From positions 1 through 11,919 of the forward strand of contig JAFNZQ010000045.1 in NCBI GenBank assembly GCA_017382775.1: 11,919 bases of DNA, read 5' to 3'. Source of the DNA: Spirochaetaceae bacterium (lineage in GTDB: Bacteria > Spirochaetota > Spirochaetia > Treponematales > Treponemataceae). Shown here piece after piece: positions 1 to 6,317 of this stretch; the first letter of the stretch is position 1; the number at the start of each line of letters is the position of its first letter. The position numbers were made by a program, and so were the translations under genes. The notes under the pieces are model-generated. The model was given only the letters and a program-made list of their open reading frames with translations, had not been told where the DNA came from and searched no databases.

Positions 1-1
1 G

Positions 2-88
2 ATGAATAATTATCCGCGTAAAATTCTAACCGGAGCAAGCCCAAATTTGGAAATTGAAAAAGAAATAGGCTTCAATTTGTTGCTATAA
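2..88 (+). CDS. Possible 3' end of an unidentified upstream gene
   Basis: This is the only plus-strand frame open from the left edge. It runs 28 codons and stops with TAA at 86-88, ending in the residues GFNLLL. An ATG sits at position 2, but no ribosome-binding site can be judged because the window begins there, so it may be an internal methionine of a longer protein. I do not recognise the sequence. A stretch this short can be open by chance, so the call is weak. The 120 or so bases after it show no convincing terminator hairpin. Confidence 0.2.
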   Translation: MNNYPRKILTGASPNLEIEKEIGFNLLL

Positions 89-216
89 CGCTTAAATAAA
101 CGTGAAAGAAATCCGCGACATTATTTTTTACAGGTTGCAAAAAATCTTTTGTCAAATTCCCAATCCCTTTCAAGTTGAGGAAGGGTGAATCCCTTTGGAT
201 TTATCAGCAGATTCTA

Positions 217-245
217 TTGACAAATGAAGTGGAAAAGGCTATAAT
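217..245 (+). promoter_or_regulatory. Perfect sigma-70-type promoter for the PHP gene
   Basis: TTGACA at 217-222 and TATAAT at 240-245 are separated by exactly 17 bases, an exact match to the vegetative sigma-70 consensus. The start of transcription would fall near 252-253, leaving a leader of about 10 bases that is mostly the ribosome-binding site. The -10 box covers the T of a TTG at 245 that could otherwise be read as a start codon, which argues against that earlier start. Confidence 0.85.
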
Positions 246-252
246 TGCAGGC

Positions 253-257
253 AGGAG
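253..257 (+). promoter_or_regulatory. Ribosome-binding site fixing the PHP start
   Basis: AGGAG lies five bases before the ATG at 263. Together with the promoter just upstream it selects 263, not the in-frame TTG at 245, as the start codon. Confidence 0.75.
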
Positions 258-262
258 ACAGG

Positions 263-1066
263 ATGACTTTAACGAATTTTCATTGCCACACTTTTTTATG
301 TAATCACGCCAACGGTTCAGTGGAAGATTTAATTGTCGCAGCTAAAAATGCCGGATGTGGTGCCTTGGGAATTTCCGATCACAATCCCTATCCCGACGAC
401 ACTTGGTCGGCCACTCGAATGACGCCCGGGCAGATGAAAGGTTACGTGGATGATGTTCGTCGAGCAGCCAAAACCGTGAATTTTCCCGTCTATTTGGGTT
501 TTGAATGTGAGTATGATCCCCGATATTTGGATTGGCTGAAATATGATGTGGCGGAAAAGGCGGGAGCGGACTTTATGGTTTACGGGTCGCATTGGGTTTA
601 CGATGATCGCTTTCACTGTTATGTGTACATTCCCTCTCTTCATGACAAAAAATTGCTTATCAAATATACCGATTTAACCGTGGAAGGTATAAAAACCGGA
701 ATTTGGACCTTTTTGGCCCATCCCGATTTGCCAATGGCCTTTTTGGAAAAATGGGACAGCGAGGCAAAGGCCTGTTTGGGTGCCATTTTGGATGCCGCCA
801 TTGATTGCAACCTTCCCATTGAAATTAACGGTTTGGGGATGACGAGGCAAAAACATTGTTCTGACGGAACGGTTCGCTACCAGTATCCTTTCGACGACTT
901 TTGGTATTACGCCAAGGAGAAAGGCGCCAAGGTGATTTGCAATTCCGATGCCCACGATTTTGCCGATGTGATAGACGGTCATATTCGTGGGCGAGACTAT
1001 GCCCGAAAAATCGGCTTTACCGAAATAGTTGTAAATCCCATAACGGGTGCAACCGAGGCTCCGTAA
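263..1066 (+). CDS. PHP-domain phosphoesterase (histidinol-phosphatase-like)
   Basis: This 267-residue protein has the full metal-ligand set of the PHP (polymerase and histidinol phosphatase) superfamily. Visible motifs are HCH at residues 7-9, SDH at 38-40, ECE at 81-83, GSH at 108-110, AHP at 152-154, EING at 187-190 and SDAH at 228-231. PHP enzymes are usually cytosolic metal-dependent phosphomonoesterases, and this one is closest in layout to HisJ-type histidinol phosphatases. No other histidine-biosynthesis gene is nearby, so the substrate cannot be assigned. It may be a general or nucleotide-type phosphoesterase. The start is set by AGGAG at 253-257 and the promoter at 217-245. The gene appears to be transcribed alone and converges on ygeW. 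No plus-strand terminator with a T tract follows its stop. Confidence 0.85.
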   Translation: MTLTNFHCHTFLCNHANGSVEDLIVAAKNAGCGALGISDHNPYPDDTWSATRMTPGQMKGYVDDVRRAAKTVNFPVYLGFECEYDPRYLDWLKYDVAEKAGADFMVYGSHWVYDDRFHCYVYIPSLHDKKLLIKYTDLTVEGIKTGIWTFLAHPDLPMAFLEKWDSEAKACLGAILDAAIDCNLPIEINGLGMTRQKHCSDGTVRYQYPFDDFWYYAKEKGAKVICNSDAHDFADVIDGHIRGRDYARKIGFTEIVVNPITGATEAP

Positions 1067-1076
1067 AAAGTCCGTA

Positions 1077-1101
1077 CAAAAAAAGGTCGCAATCAGACCT
1101 T
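1077..1101 (-). terminator. Second, weaker minus-strand terminator after ygeW
   Basis: Read on the minus strand, AAGGTC (1101-1096) pairs with GACCTT (1088-1083) around a 7-base loop. A run of T residues follows down to 1078. On the plus strand the same hairpin has no T tract after it, so it is better placed as a backup terminator for ygeW than as one for the PHP gene. Confidence 0.45.
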
Positions 1102-1127
1102 GTGAAAAATCCTTTCAAAAAGCCCTC

Positions 1128-1166
1128 AAAAAAAAACGCCGCACCTTTCTTTCGAAAAGCACGGCG
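1128..1166 (-). terminator. Intrinsic terminator of the ygeY-ygeW operon
   Basis: In minus-strand RNA, 1166-1154 pairs with 1149-1137 to give a 13-pair stem capped by a GAAA tetraloop, followed by nine consecutive U residues (1136-1128). Three of the pairs are G-U wobbles, which become A-C mismatches if the plus strand is read. Both the stem and the U tract therefore point to termination of minus-strand transcription. The hairpin begins 22 bases after the ygeW stop codon. Confidence 0.85.
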
Positions 1167-1188
1167 CTTCAAATTCGGTTAAACGAAA

Positions 1189-2406
1189 TTATTTGCAGCA
1201 GCAGCAGTTGCTGTCAAGAACTCGTTTGATACCTTTTCTTTCCAAAGCTGCAAGAACTTCTTGAGGATTGCGAAGTTTTGCCAAGAAAATCATTGCTGCA
1301 ATGATGTAGGGTTTCCAGCTTGCTTCTTTGTAAAGAGGATCGCGATAGCGTTCGAATACGGATTCGTCAACTTCGCCCTGGTCGCAGGAAAGGCCGGTGA
1401 TATCGGCAGGCAAGCAGTGGAGGTAGAGAGCGGAACCGTTTTTGGTTCGTTTCATCATTTCTTCGGTGCACTGCCATCCCTTGATGTGTTTGCCGTTTTC
1501 TTCAACCATTTCTTTGGAAAGCTTGTTGATTCCTTCCTGGTCTTTGTTTACGTAAAGCTTGGTTCGAGCTTCCATGGAAGCGAAGGATGCCCAGCTCTTG
1601 GGATAAACGATGTCAGCATTTTCGAAAGCTTCTTCCATGCTGTTAACTCGTTTGTAGGTTCCGCCGGATTCTTTGGCGTTGCGAGCTGCAATTTCTTCAA
1701 CTTCGGGCATAACTTCGTATCCTTTGGGGTGAGCCAAAACAACGTCCATACCGAAACGAGTCATGAGGCCGATAATTCCCTGGGGAACAGAAAGGGGTTT
1801 GCCGTAAGAGGGTGAATATGCCCAAGTCATGGCAATTTTTTTACCACGCAAGTTTTCAATTCCACCGAAATGGTTGATGAGGTGGAGAGCATCGGCCATA
1901 CACTGTGTGGGGTGGTCGATGTCGCACTGCAAGTCAACCAATGTGGGGCGCTGTTCCAAAACGCCGTCAGCGTTGCCTTCTTTTACGAACTGAGCAACGT
2001 CGCGCATATATTTGTTTCCCTGTCCGATGTACATATCATCGCGGATACCGATTACATCAGCCATGAAAGAAATCATGTTGGCAGTTTCGCGAACGGTTTC
2101 GCCGTGGGCAATCTGAGATTTGCCTTCATCCAAGTCCTGAACTTCAAGACCCAACAAGTTACAAGCAGAAGCAAAAGAAAAGCGAGTGCGTGTTGAGTTG
2201 TCGCGGAAAAGGGAGATTCCCAATCCGGAATCGAAAACTTTGGTAGAAATGTTGTTTACGCGCAATTCTTTCAAAGCTTCGGCTACTGTGAAAACAGCTT
2301 CCAACTCATCGCGAGTTTTTGTCCAAGTTTCAAAAAAGTCATTCTGAAACATGTTGTTGAAACGAAGGCTATTTAATTTGCCAATATACTGATCCATAAT
2401 TCCCAT
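1189..2406 (-). CDS. ygeW: Knotted carbamoyltransferase YgeW
   Basis: This 405-residue protein belongs to the aspartate/ornithine carbamoyltransferase superfamily and resembles E. coli YgeW along nearly its whole length, as recalled from memory. The carbamoyl-phosphate motif STRTR is at residues 71-75, HPTQ at 165-168 and HCLP at 330-333. The YgeW-typical region around residues 194-216 is also present. YgeW forms a trefoil-knotted fold. Its natural substrate is not settled, but its genes cluster with purine and selenium-linked catabolic genes in anaerobes. The start at 2406 is supported by AAGGAG (2419-2414) seven bases upstream; the methionine at residue 4 would be badly spaced. It lies 53 bases after ygeY in the same operon. 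Unusually, the protein ends in four consecutive cysteines plus lysine (401-405), a tail that E. coli YgeW lacks as I recall it. Confidence 0.93.
   Translation of the reverse strand: MGIMDQYIGKLNSLRFNNMFQNDFFETWTKTRDELEAVFTVAEALKELRVNNISTKVFDSGLGISLFRDNSTRTRFSFASACNLLGLEVQDLDEGKSQIAHGETVRETANMISFMADVIGIRDDMYIGQGNKYMRDVAQFVKEGNADGVLEQRPTLVDLQCDIDHPTQCMADALHLINHFGGIENLRGKKIAMTWAYSPSYGKPLSVPQGIIGLMTRFGMDVVLAHPKGYEVMPEVEEIAARNAKESGGTYKRVNSMEEAFENADIVYPKSWASFASMEARTKLYVNKDQEGINKLSKEMVEENGKHIKGWQCTEEMMKRTKNGSALYLHCLPADITGLSCDQGEVDESVFERYRDPLYKEASWKPYIIAAMIFLAKLRNPQEVLAALERKGIKRVLDSNCCCCK
1195..1206 (-). repeat. (TGC)4 trinucleotide repeat encoding a Cys4 tail
   Basis: Four tandem TGC codons encode residues 401-404 of YgeW, just before a final Lys codon and the TAA stop. 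It is a short simple-sequence repeat inside a coding region, so its length may vary between strains by replication slippage. Confidence 0.8.
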
Positions 2407-2459
2407 AATAAAACTCCTTATAAACCTAATGGGTTAAAATATCTAAGATTTTGCAAAAA

Positions 2460-3821
2460 TTATTTTTCGGCTTCGTAGCAGGCCGGAACCGCAGCCAAAA
2501 CAGCAGCACAAGTAATCAAGTCCTGTTTCCAGGTGATTTCGTTGGGTGCGTGGGCCTGAGATTCAGCGCCGGGGCCAAAACCGATACACGGAATACCGTT
2601 GCGTCCCATGATGGAAACACCGTTGGTGGAGAATGTCCACTTGTCGGTCAAGGGGCGTCCTTCACGTTTGAGTTTGGGATCATAGGGTGCATATTCCGAT
2701 TTGCCTTTTACTTCGGCAGGGCATTCAAGTCGTTTGTCGCCGTAGCAACCTTTGTGTGCAGCTTCCAAAGCACGAGTTACGCGGTGATCCTTGGGGATTA
2801 CCCATGTGGGGAAGTAGCACTCAATTTCATACTTGAGTTTTGTCCAAGAGGGAGTGTCATAGTTGTACATGGAAACTTTGACATCATCGCCGTATTTCTT
2901 GCAAGCGGGCAAGTCGCGGATTTCTTGCAAGCAGCTTTCCCATGTTTCACCGTCGGTCATGCGGCGGTCAAGAGAAACGGAGCAAGAGTCGGCAACTGCA
3001 CAGCGAGAAGGAGAGGTGTAGAAAATCTGAGAACATGTAACTGTTCCGCGACCCAAGAAGCGAGCTTCTTCCCATTTGGGGTTGAATTTTTCTTCCAACA
3101 TTTTTGCCAAACCGGGGATGTGGGGATCGTTGGCGGGGTTTTCGTTAAGAGCGCGAATGTCTTGCAAAATGTCGGCCATTTTGTAGATGGCATTGTCACC
3201 GCGTTCCGGAGCGGAGCCGTGGCAGGAAACGCCTTTTACGTCAACACGAATTTCCATTCGGCCGCGCTGTCCACGATAGATACCACCATCGGTGGGTTCT
3301 GTGGAAACAACAAATTCAGGTCGGATTTTGTCTTCGTTGATGATGTACTGCCAGCAAAGACCATCGCAGTCTTCTTCCTGAACAGTTCCAACAACCATGA
3401 TTTTGTATCCTTCGGGAATCAAGTTCAATTCCTTCATGATTTTGGCAGCATAAACGCCGGAAACGATACCACCGCACTGGTCAGATGTACCGCGGCCGCC
3501 AATTTCACCACCGTTGTTCATGTCGGTTTCATATCCTTCATAGGGATCAAATTTCCAGTTAGCACGGTTTCCGATACCAACTGTGTCAATGTGAGCATCG
3601 AAAGCGATAATTTTGTCGCCCTTACCCATAAAGCCGATAACATTTCCCTGAGGATCGAAAAAAGCTTCATCAAAACCAACTTTTTCCATTTCCTTTTTGA
3701 TAGTTGTAACGTGTTTTTCTTCGTCGCAACTTTCGCCGGGATTTTTCACAATCGCTCGCAAAAAAGCAGTCATGTCTTTTTCGTAGCGCTGTGCCAACTC
3801 TTTGATTTTTGCAAAATCCAT
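2460..3821 (-). CDS. ygeY: YgeY-family selenium metabolism-linked M20 hydrolase
   Basis: This 453-residue zinc hydrolase belongs to the M20 peptidase/deacylase superfamily and matches the YgeY family closely. Metal-site motifs are DAHIDT (75-80, ligand His77), GTSDQ (111-115, Asp114), QEED (148-151, Glu149 and Glu150), STEPTD (173-178, Glu175) and AHAPNE (423-428, His424). The lid-domain motif CHGSAP is at 200-205. YgeY proteins are encoded with YgeW, diaminopropionate ammonia-lyase and dihydropyrimidinase-type genes in anaerobic purine-degrading bacteria, where they probably cleave an amide or carbamoyl intermediate; the substrate is not shown by this sequence. A charged loop around 362-388 makes it longer than E. 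coli YgeY (about 400 residues). The start at 3821 is set by AGGAG at 3834-3830. A longer open frame from 3896 is rejected because its first codons are the -35 box of the promoter. Confidence 0.92.
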   Translation of the reverse strand: MDFAKIKELAQRYEKDMTAFLRAIVKNPGESCDEEKHVTTIKKEMEKVGFDEAFFDPQGNVIGFMGKGDKIIAFDAHIDTVGIGNRANWKFDPYEGYETDMNNGGEIGGRGTSDQCGGIVSGVYAAKIMKELNLIPEGYKIMVVGTVQEEDCDGLCWQYIINEDKIRPEFVVSTEPTDGGIYRGQRGRMEIRVDVKGVSCHGSAPERGDNAIYKMADILQDIRALNENPANDPHIPGLAKMLEEKFNPKWEEARFLGRGTVTCSQIFYTSPSRCAVADSCSVSLDRRMTDGETWESCLQEIRDLPACKKYGDDVKVSMYNYDTPSWTKLKYEIECYFPTWVIPKDHRVTRALEAAHKGCYGDKRLECPAEVKGKSEYAPYDPKLKREGRPLTDKWTFSTNGVSIMGRNGIPCIGFGPGAESQAHAPNEITWKQDLITCAAVLAAVPACYEAEK

Positions 3822-3829
3822 AAAAGCAT

Positions 3830-3834
3830 CTCCT
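3830..3834 (-). promoter_or_regulatory. Ribosome-binding site fixing the ygeY start
   Basis: AGGAG on the minus strand ends eight bases before the ATG at 3821. This start begins the protein at MDFAKIK, the expected N-terminus of the family, and places the gene downstream of its promoter. Confidence 0.75.
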
Positions 3835-3867
3835 GATACAATTTTCTGCGCAAAATACGCTGTAAAT

Positions 3868-3896
3868 ATTCTACACGCAATGTTAAATTTTGTCAA
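3868..3896 (-). promoter_or_regulatory. Strong sigma-70-type promoter for ygeY-ygeW
   Basis: On the minus strand TTGACA (3896-3891) and TAGAAT (3873-3868) are separated by exactly 17 bases. Only one base differs from consensus. Transcription would begin near 3861, giving a leader of about 40 bases before the ygeY ATG. No operator or riboswitch fold is evident in that leader. Confidence 0.8.
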
Positions 3897-3943
3897 GTGA
3901 AAAATGCAAAATATTTTTAAATTTCGTCATATTTTTCCATAAA

Positions 3944-3989
3944 TTTCGGAAAAATTAAAAGGTAAAGAAGGGTAAGGTTTTTTCCGAAA
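3944..3989. repeat. 11-bp inverted repeat ahead of the lipoprotein gene
   Basis: TTTCGGAAAAA (3944-3954) and its exact reverse complement TTTTTCCGAAA (3979-3989) flank a 24-base spacer, 9 to 54 bases before the ATG at 3998. The spacer contains the only purine-rich, Shine-Dalgarno-like sequence in the region (about 3961-3977). It could be an RNA stem-loop that affects translation of the downstream gene or a binding site for a dimeric regulator between the divergent genes. It is not a classical terminator, because no G+C-rich stem followed by a T run is present in either direction. Confidence 0.55.
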
Positions 3990-3997
3990 ATTTTTAC

Positions 3998-4597
3998 ATG
4001 GGTGTGAAGCAAACCTTTACAGTTATTTGTCTCTTTTTGGTGGTTCTTTGCGGATGTGCCACGGTTTCTTCCGGTGACGATTCCGTAAAGTGGAGTCCCG
4101 CTTATATAAAACAGCCTATAATGGGCAAGGGGAAAAAGTCCGCAACACAGTTGCAAGCATTTTTTGCTTCGGAAAATCCCCGCGGTGATTTTGCCCGTGC
4201 GGAAAGGCTTGCTCACTTGTACATTGCCGAAGCAATGGCGGAAGGTGTTAATTCCGATGTGGCCTTTGTTCAAATGTGTTTGGAAACGGGCTTTTTGCAA
4301 TTCGGTAATTTGGTCAAGCCGGAATGGAACAATTTTTGCGGTTTGGGTGCCATCGACAAGGATAATCCCGGATTGGTTTTTGAAACGGAAGAGTTGGGAG
4401 TTCGTGCCCACATTCAGCATTTAAAGGCCTACGGTTCTCCGGAGGCCTTGGTGAATCCTTTGGTGGATCCTCGCTACAAATATGTAAATCCCAAGGGGAA
4501 ATCTCCCACGGTGGAAGGTCTTGCGGGAACATGGGCCGCAGACAGGAATTACGCAAAAAAATTGTCCTTTCTCTTGCAAAAACTGTCCAGGCGATAG
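3998..4597 (+). CDS. Lipoprotein with GH73-like glucosaminidase (Bax/FlgJ-type) domain
   Basis: This 199-residue protein begins with a lipoprotein signal: hydrophobic residues 6-17, then LCGC with the acylated cysteine at 20. Cysteine at the lipobox position before Gly is the kind of loose match tolerated in spirochaetes. Residues about 68-195 match the glucosaminidase fold that cleaves the peptidoglycan glycan backbone. The motif QMCLETGFLQFG (92-103) carries the likely catalytic Glu96, and NNFCGLG is at 111-117. It is probably anchored in a membrane facing the periplasm and trims or remodels the cell wall. The start has no good ribosome-binding site; the purine-rich stretch at 3961-3977 is too far upstream and lies in the loop of an inverted repeat. 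GTG at 4004 is an alternative start. No convincing promoter was found; TTGTCA at 3890-3895 with TATTTT at 3912-3917 is a weak candidate. Confidence 0.82.
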   Translation: MGVKQTFTVICLFLVVLCGCATVSSGDDSVKWSPAYIKQPIMGKGKKSATQLQAFFASENPRGDFARAERLAHLYIAEAMAEGVNSDVAFVQMCLETGFLQFGNLVKPEWNNFCGLGAIDKDNPGLVFETEELGVRAHIQHLKAYGSPEALVNPLVDPRYKYVNPKGKSPTVEGLAGTWAADRNYAKKLSFLLQKLSRR

Positions 4598-4601
4598 TAA
4601 T

Positions 4602-5465
4602 TTAACGCATTATTTTTTCGTAAATGGCATCAAGGGAATCTTTGGAAAAATATTCAATTTGAATGGTTCCCTTGTTAAAATTTCCTTTCATGGTAACTTT
4701 CGCATCCAAGGCTTCCATAAAGGCCTGGGCGATTCTCTCGAAGTCGGCATCGCCGGTTTTTTTTGGCGAGAATGGCTTTTTCGTTTTTTCCGACGGAGAA
4801 TCGGGAGTTTCTCCCGCCAAATTTTCAGCCTCTCGTACCGAAAGGGATTGGGAAATTATTTTTTCAAAAAGATTTTTCTGTTCATTTTCGTCTTTTACGG
4901 ACAAAATTGCCCGAGCGTGTCCGGAGGTGATTTTCCCTTCCGAAAGAGCTTGCTGTATTTCCCGGGGTAACTTCAAAAGTCGCAGGGAATTGGTTATGGT
5001 GGAACGGTTTTTTCCCACAACTTGGGACAATTCATCCTGGGTGAAGTTGTTCATTTGGATAATCTGTTGGTAGGCAGCGGCTTCTTCCATGGGATTTAGG
5101 TTTTCACGCTGGATGTTTTCGATTAAGGCCGCTTGCAATTTTTTTTCGTCGGAAAAGTAGCGGACGTAGGCCGGAATTTTGTCCAATCCCGCCATTTTGG
5201 CCGCTCGGGTTCGCCTTTCACCGGCAATTATGTAGTAATCGCCGTTACCGATGGGCTCCACGGTTATGGGGGTGATAATTCCCTGTTGTTTGATTGATTG
5301 AGCCAATTCTTGCAGGGCTTCATCGGAAAATTCCTTTCGGGGCTGATAGGGATTGGGCTGCAAATTTTCCGGGTTTACGAAAAAAATCCCCGGTTCGGAA
5401 TCCGTGAGAACGTCAGTACTTTCTAAAAGAGCTTCCAGTCCCCGTCCCAATCGTTGTTTAGCCAT
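4602..5465 (-). CDS. parB: Chromosome-partitioning protein ParB (Spo0J family)
   Basis: This 287-residue ParB is a DNA-binding CTPase clamp that loads at parS sites and spreads on DNA near the replication origin to organise segregation. The N-terminal LGRGLEALL (6-14) is the usual ParA-stimulating segment. PNPYQPR (37-43) opens the ParB/sulfiredoxin-like domain, and GERRTR (82-87) and ENIQREN (116-122) form the CTP-binding motifs. A helix-turn-helix spans about 142-165. A charged linker of about 220-240 leads to the C-terminal dimerisation domain (240-287). Its ATG overlaps the end of parA by eight bases, so translation is probably coupled; a GGAG lies about ten bases upstream inside parA. 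No parS-like palindrome was seen in the window. The 3' end lies four bases from the convergent lipoprotein gene. Confidence 0.96.
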   Translation of the reverse strand: MAKQRLGRGLEALLESTDVLTDSEPGIFFVNPENLQPNPYQPRKEFSDEALQELAQSIKQQGIITPITVEPIGNGDYYIIAGERRTRAAKMAGLDKIPAYVRYFSDEKKLQAALIENIQRENLNPMEEAAAYQQIIQMNNFTQDELSQVVGKNRSTITNSLRLLKLPREIQQALSEGKITSGHARAILSVKDENEQKNLFEKIISQSLSVREAENLAGETPDSPSEKTKKPFSPKKTGDADFERIAQAFMEALDAKVTMKGNFNKGTIQIEYFSKDSLDAIYEKIMR

Positions 5466-6213
5466 TTTGCAATATCTCCGCGGTTAATTCTTTGTAACTT
5501 TTGGCACCGGTGCAATTTCCGTCATATTTGCAAATGGGCATTCCGTGGGACGGTGCCTCGGAAAGACGTACGTTTCGGGGAATTATGGTGGAAAAAACGT
5601 GGTTGGGGAAATACTGACGCACTTGGTTTATGACGTCGTGAGCCAACTTGGTTCGAGAATCGTACATGGTGAAGAAAATGCCACCTATTTTAAGTCCGGG
5701 ATTTACGGAACTTTGAATTCGTTTTATTGTGCCCAAAAGCAGGGACATTCCCTCCAATGCAAAATATTCGCACTGCATGGGAATGAAAACCTTTTGGGCT
5801 GCGGCAAGGCCGTTTATGGTTAAAATTCCCAACGACGGAGGACAATCCACCAGGATGTAATCGTACTCGTCCATGAGAGGTGCCAAGGCGTTTTTAAGAT
5901 AAAAGTCGCGACCTTCTTGGTTGGCTAATTCCACGGTGGCACCGGATAGGTCAATGGAAGATGGGATGGCGAAAAGGTTGGGAACGCAGGTTTTTCGTAC
6001 AATTTCCGAAGCGGTGGCTTTTTCTGCCAAAAGCTCGTAGATTGTGGGCTTTTGTTTTGCAACACCCACACCGCTGGTCATGTTTGCCTGAGAATCAAAA
6101 TCAATCAGAAGCGTTCGTTTTCCTGCTTCCGCGATGTAAGCACCAATATTGATTACGGATGTTGTTTTTCCCACTCCGCCTTTTTGGTTCACAAAAACGT
6201 AAACTTTCGCCAT
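5458..6213 (-). CDS. parA: Chromosome-partitioning ATPase ParA (Soj)
   Basis: This 251-residue ParA/MinD-type ATPase partners ParB. It binds DNA non-specifically as an ATP dimer and drives origin segregation. The deviant Walker A motif KGGVGKTT is at residues 11-18 (signature Lys11, Lys16), the switch I DFDSQAN at 38-44 and the Walker B ILVDCPP at 120-126. PRNVRLSEAPS (212-222) is typical of chromosomal Soj proteins, and no N-terminal DNA-binding extension is present, unlike many plasmid ParAs. Homology fixes the start at 6213. An in-frame ATG at 6231 lies upstream of the -10 box and is unlikely to be transcribed. No Shine-Dalgarno sequence precedes 6213, and the promoter predicts a transcript starting at or next to the ATG. 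First gene of a parA-parB operon. Confidence 0.96.
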   Translation of the reverse strand: MAKVYVFVNQKGGVGKTTSVINIGAYIAEAGKRTLLIDFDSQANMTSGVGVAKQKPTIYELLAEKATASEIVRKTCVPNLFAIPSSIDLSGATVELANQEGRDFYLKNALAPLMDEYDYILVDCPPSLGILTINGLAAAQKVFIPMQCEYFALEGMSLLLGTIKRIQSSVNPGLKIGGIFFTMYDSRTKLAHDVINQVRQYFPNHVFSTIIPRNVRLSEAPSHGMPICKYDGNCTGAKSYKELTAEILQNG

Positions 6214-6219
6214 ACTACT

Positions 6220-6248
6220 ATTATAACACATGTTGAAAAAAGCGTCTA
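6220..6248 (-). promoter_or_regulatory. parA promoter with extended -10, predicting a leaderless mRNA
   Basis: On the minus strand TATAAT (6225-6220) is preceded by TG plus one base, giving an extended -10 element. A weaker -35, TAGACG (6248-6243), matches consensus at four of six positions with a 17-base spacer. A-tracts farther upstream (about 6278-6271 and 6265-6252) resemble an UP element. Only six bases separate the -10 box from the parA ATG, so the expected start of transcription falls on the start codon. Confidence 0.7.
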
Positions 6249-6288
6249 GTCCTTTTTGTCCAAAAATGCCTTTTTTTTAGACCTGTCG

Positions 6289-6317
6289 TTGACAAAAAAA
6301 ACATTTTATGGTAAAAT
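6289..6317 (+). promoter_or_regulatory. Promoter of the eamA-like/tsaB operon
   Basis: TTGACA (6289-6294) and TAAAAT (6312-6317) are spaced by 17 bases, with an extended -10 TG at 6309-6310. The ATG of the transporter gene is at 6328, so the leader would be only about three to five bases with no ribosome-binding site. The promoter is back to back with that of parA. Confidence 0.75.

Noticed and set aside
62..120. Half parS-like sequence ACGTGAAA near position 100
   Set aside because: The other half of the palindrome is missing (no GTTTC arm), and no full parS-like site was seen anywhere despite the nearby parAB.
162..196. Direct repeat AATCCCTTT at 162-170 and 188-196
   Set aside because: Only nine bases, two copies, in pyrimidine-rich noncoding sequence; likely chance.
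245..262. Earlier TTG start for the PHP gene
   Set aside because: The TTG overlaps the -10 box of the perfect promoter, and a well-spaced AGGAG precedes the ATG at 263.
1261..2196. Plus-strand open frames opposite ygeW
   Set aside because: They are antisense shadows of ygeW with no recognisable domain and no start signals.
2427..2439. Small hairpin AACC-5-GGTT between ygeY and ygeW
   Set aside because: Only four pairs and no T tract; not a terminator or attenuator that can be supported.
2451..3836. 461-codon plus-strand open frame opposite ygeY
   Set aside because: It mirrors ygeY almost exactly and is low-complexity Phe/Val/Ser-rich, as expected of an antisense shadow of a codon-biased gene; no ribosome-binding site or known domain.
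3822..3896. 25-codon N-terminal extension of YgeY starting with TTG at 3896
   Set aside because: The first two codons are the TTGACA box itself and the -10 box lies inside the extension; the ATG at 3821 has a ribosome-binding site and matches the family N-terminus.
5458..6213. ParA as a mark of a plasmid or mobile element
   Set aside because: The protein is a short Soj-type ParA without an N-terminal DNA-binding domain, is coupled to a chromosomal-type ParB, and all neighbours are housekeeping genes.
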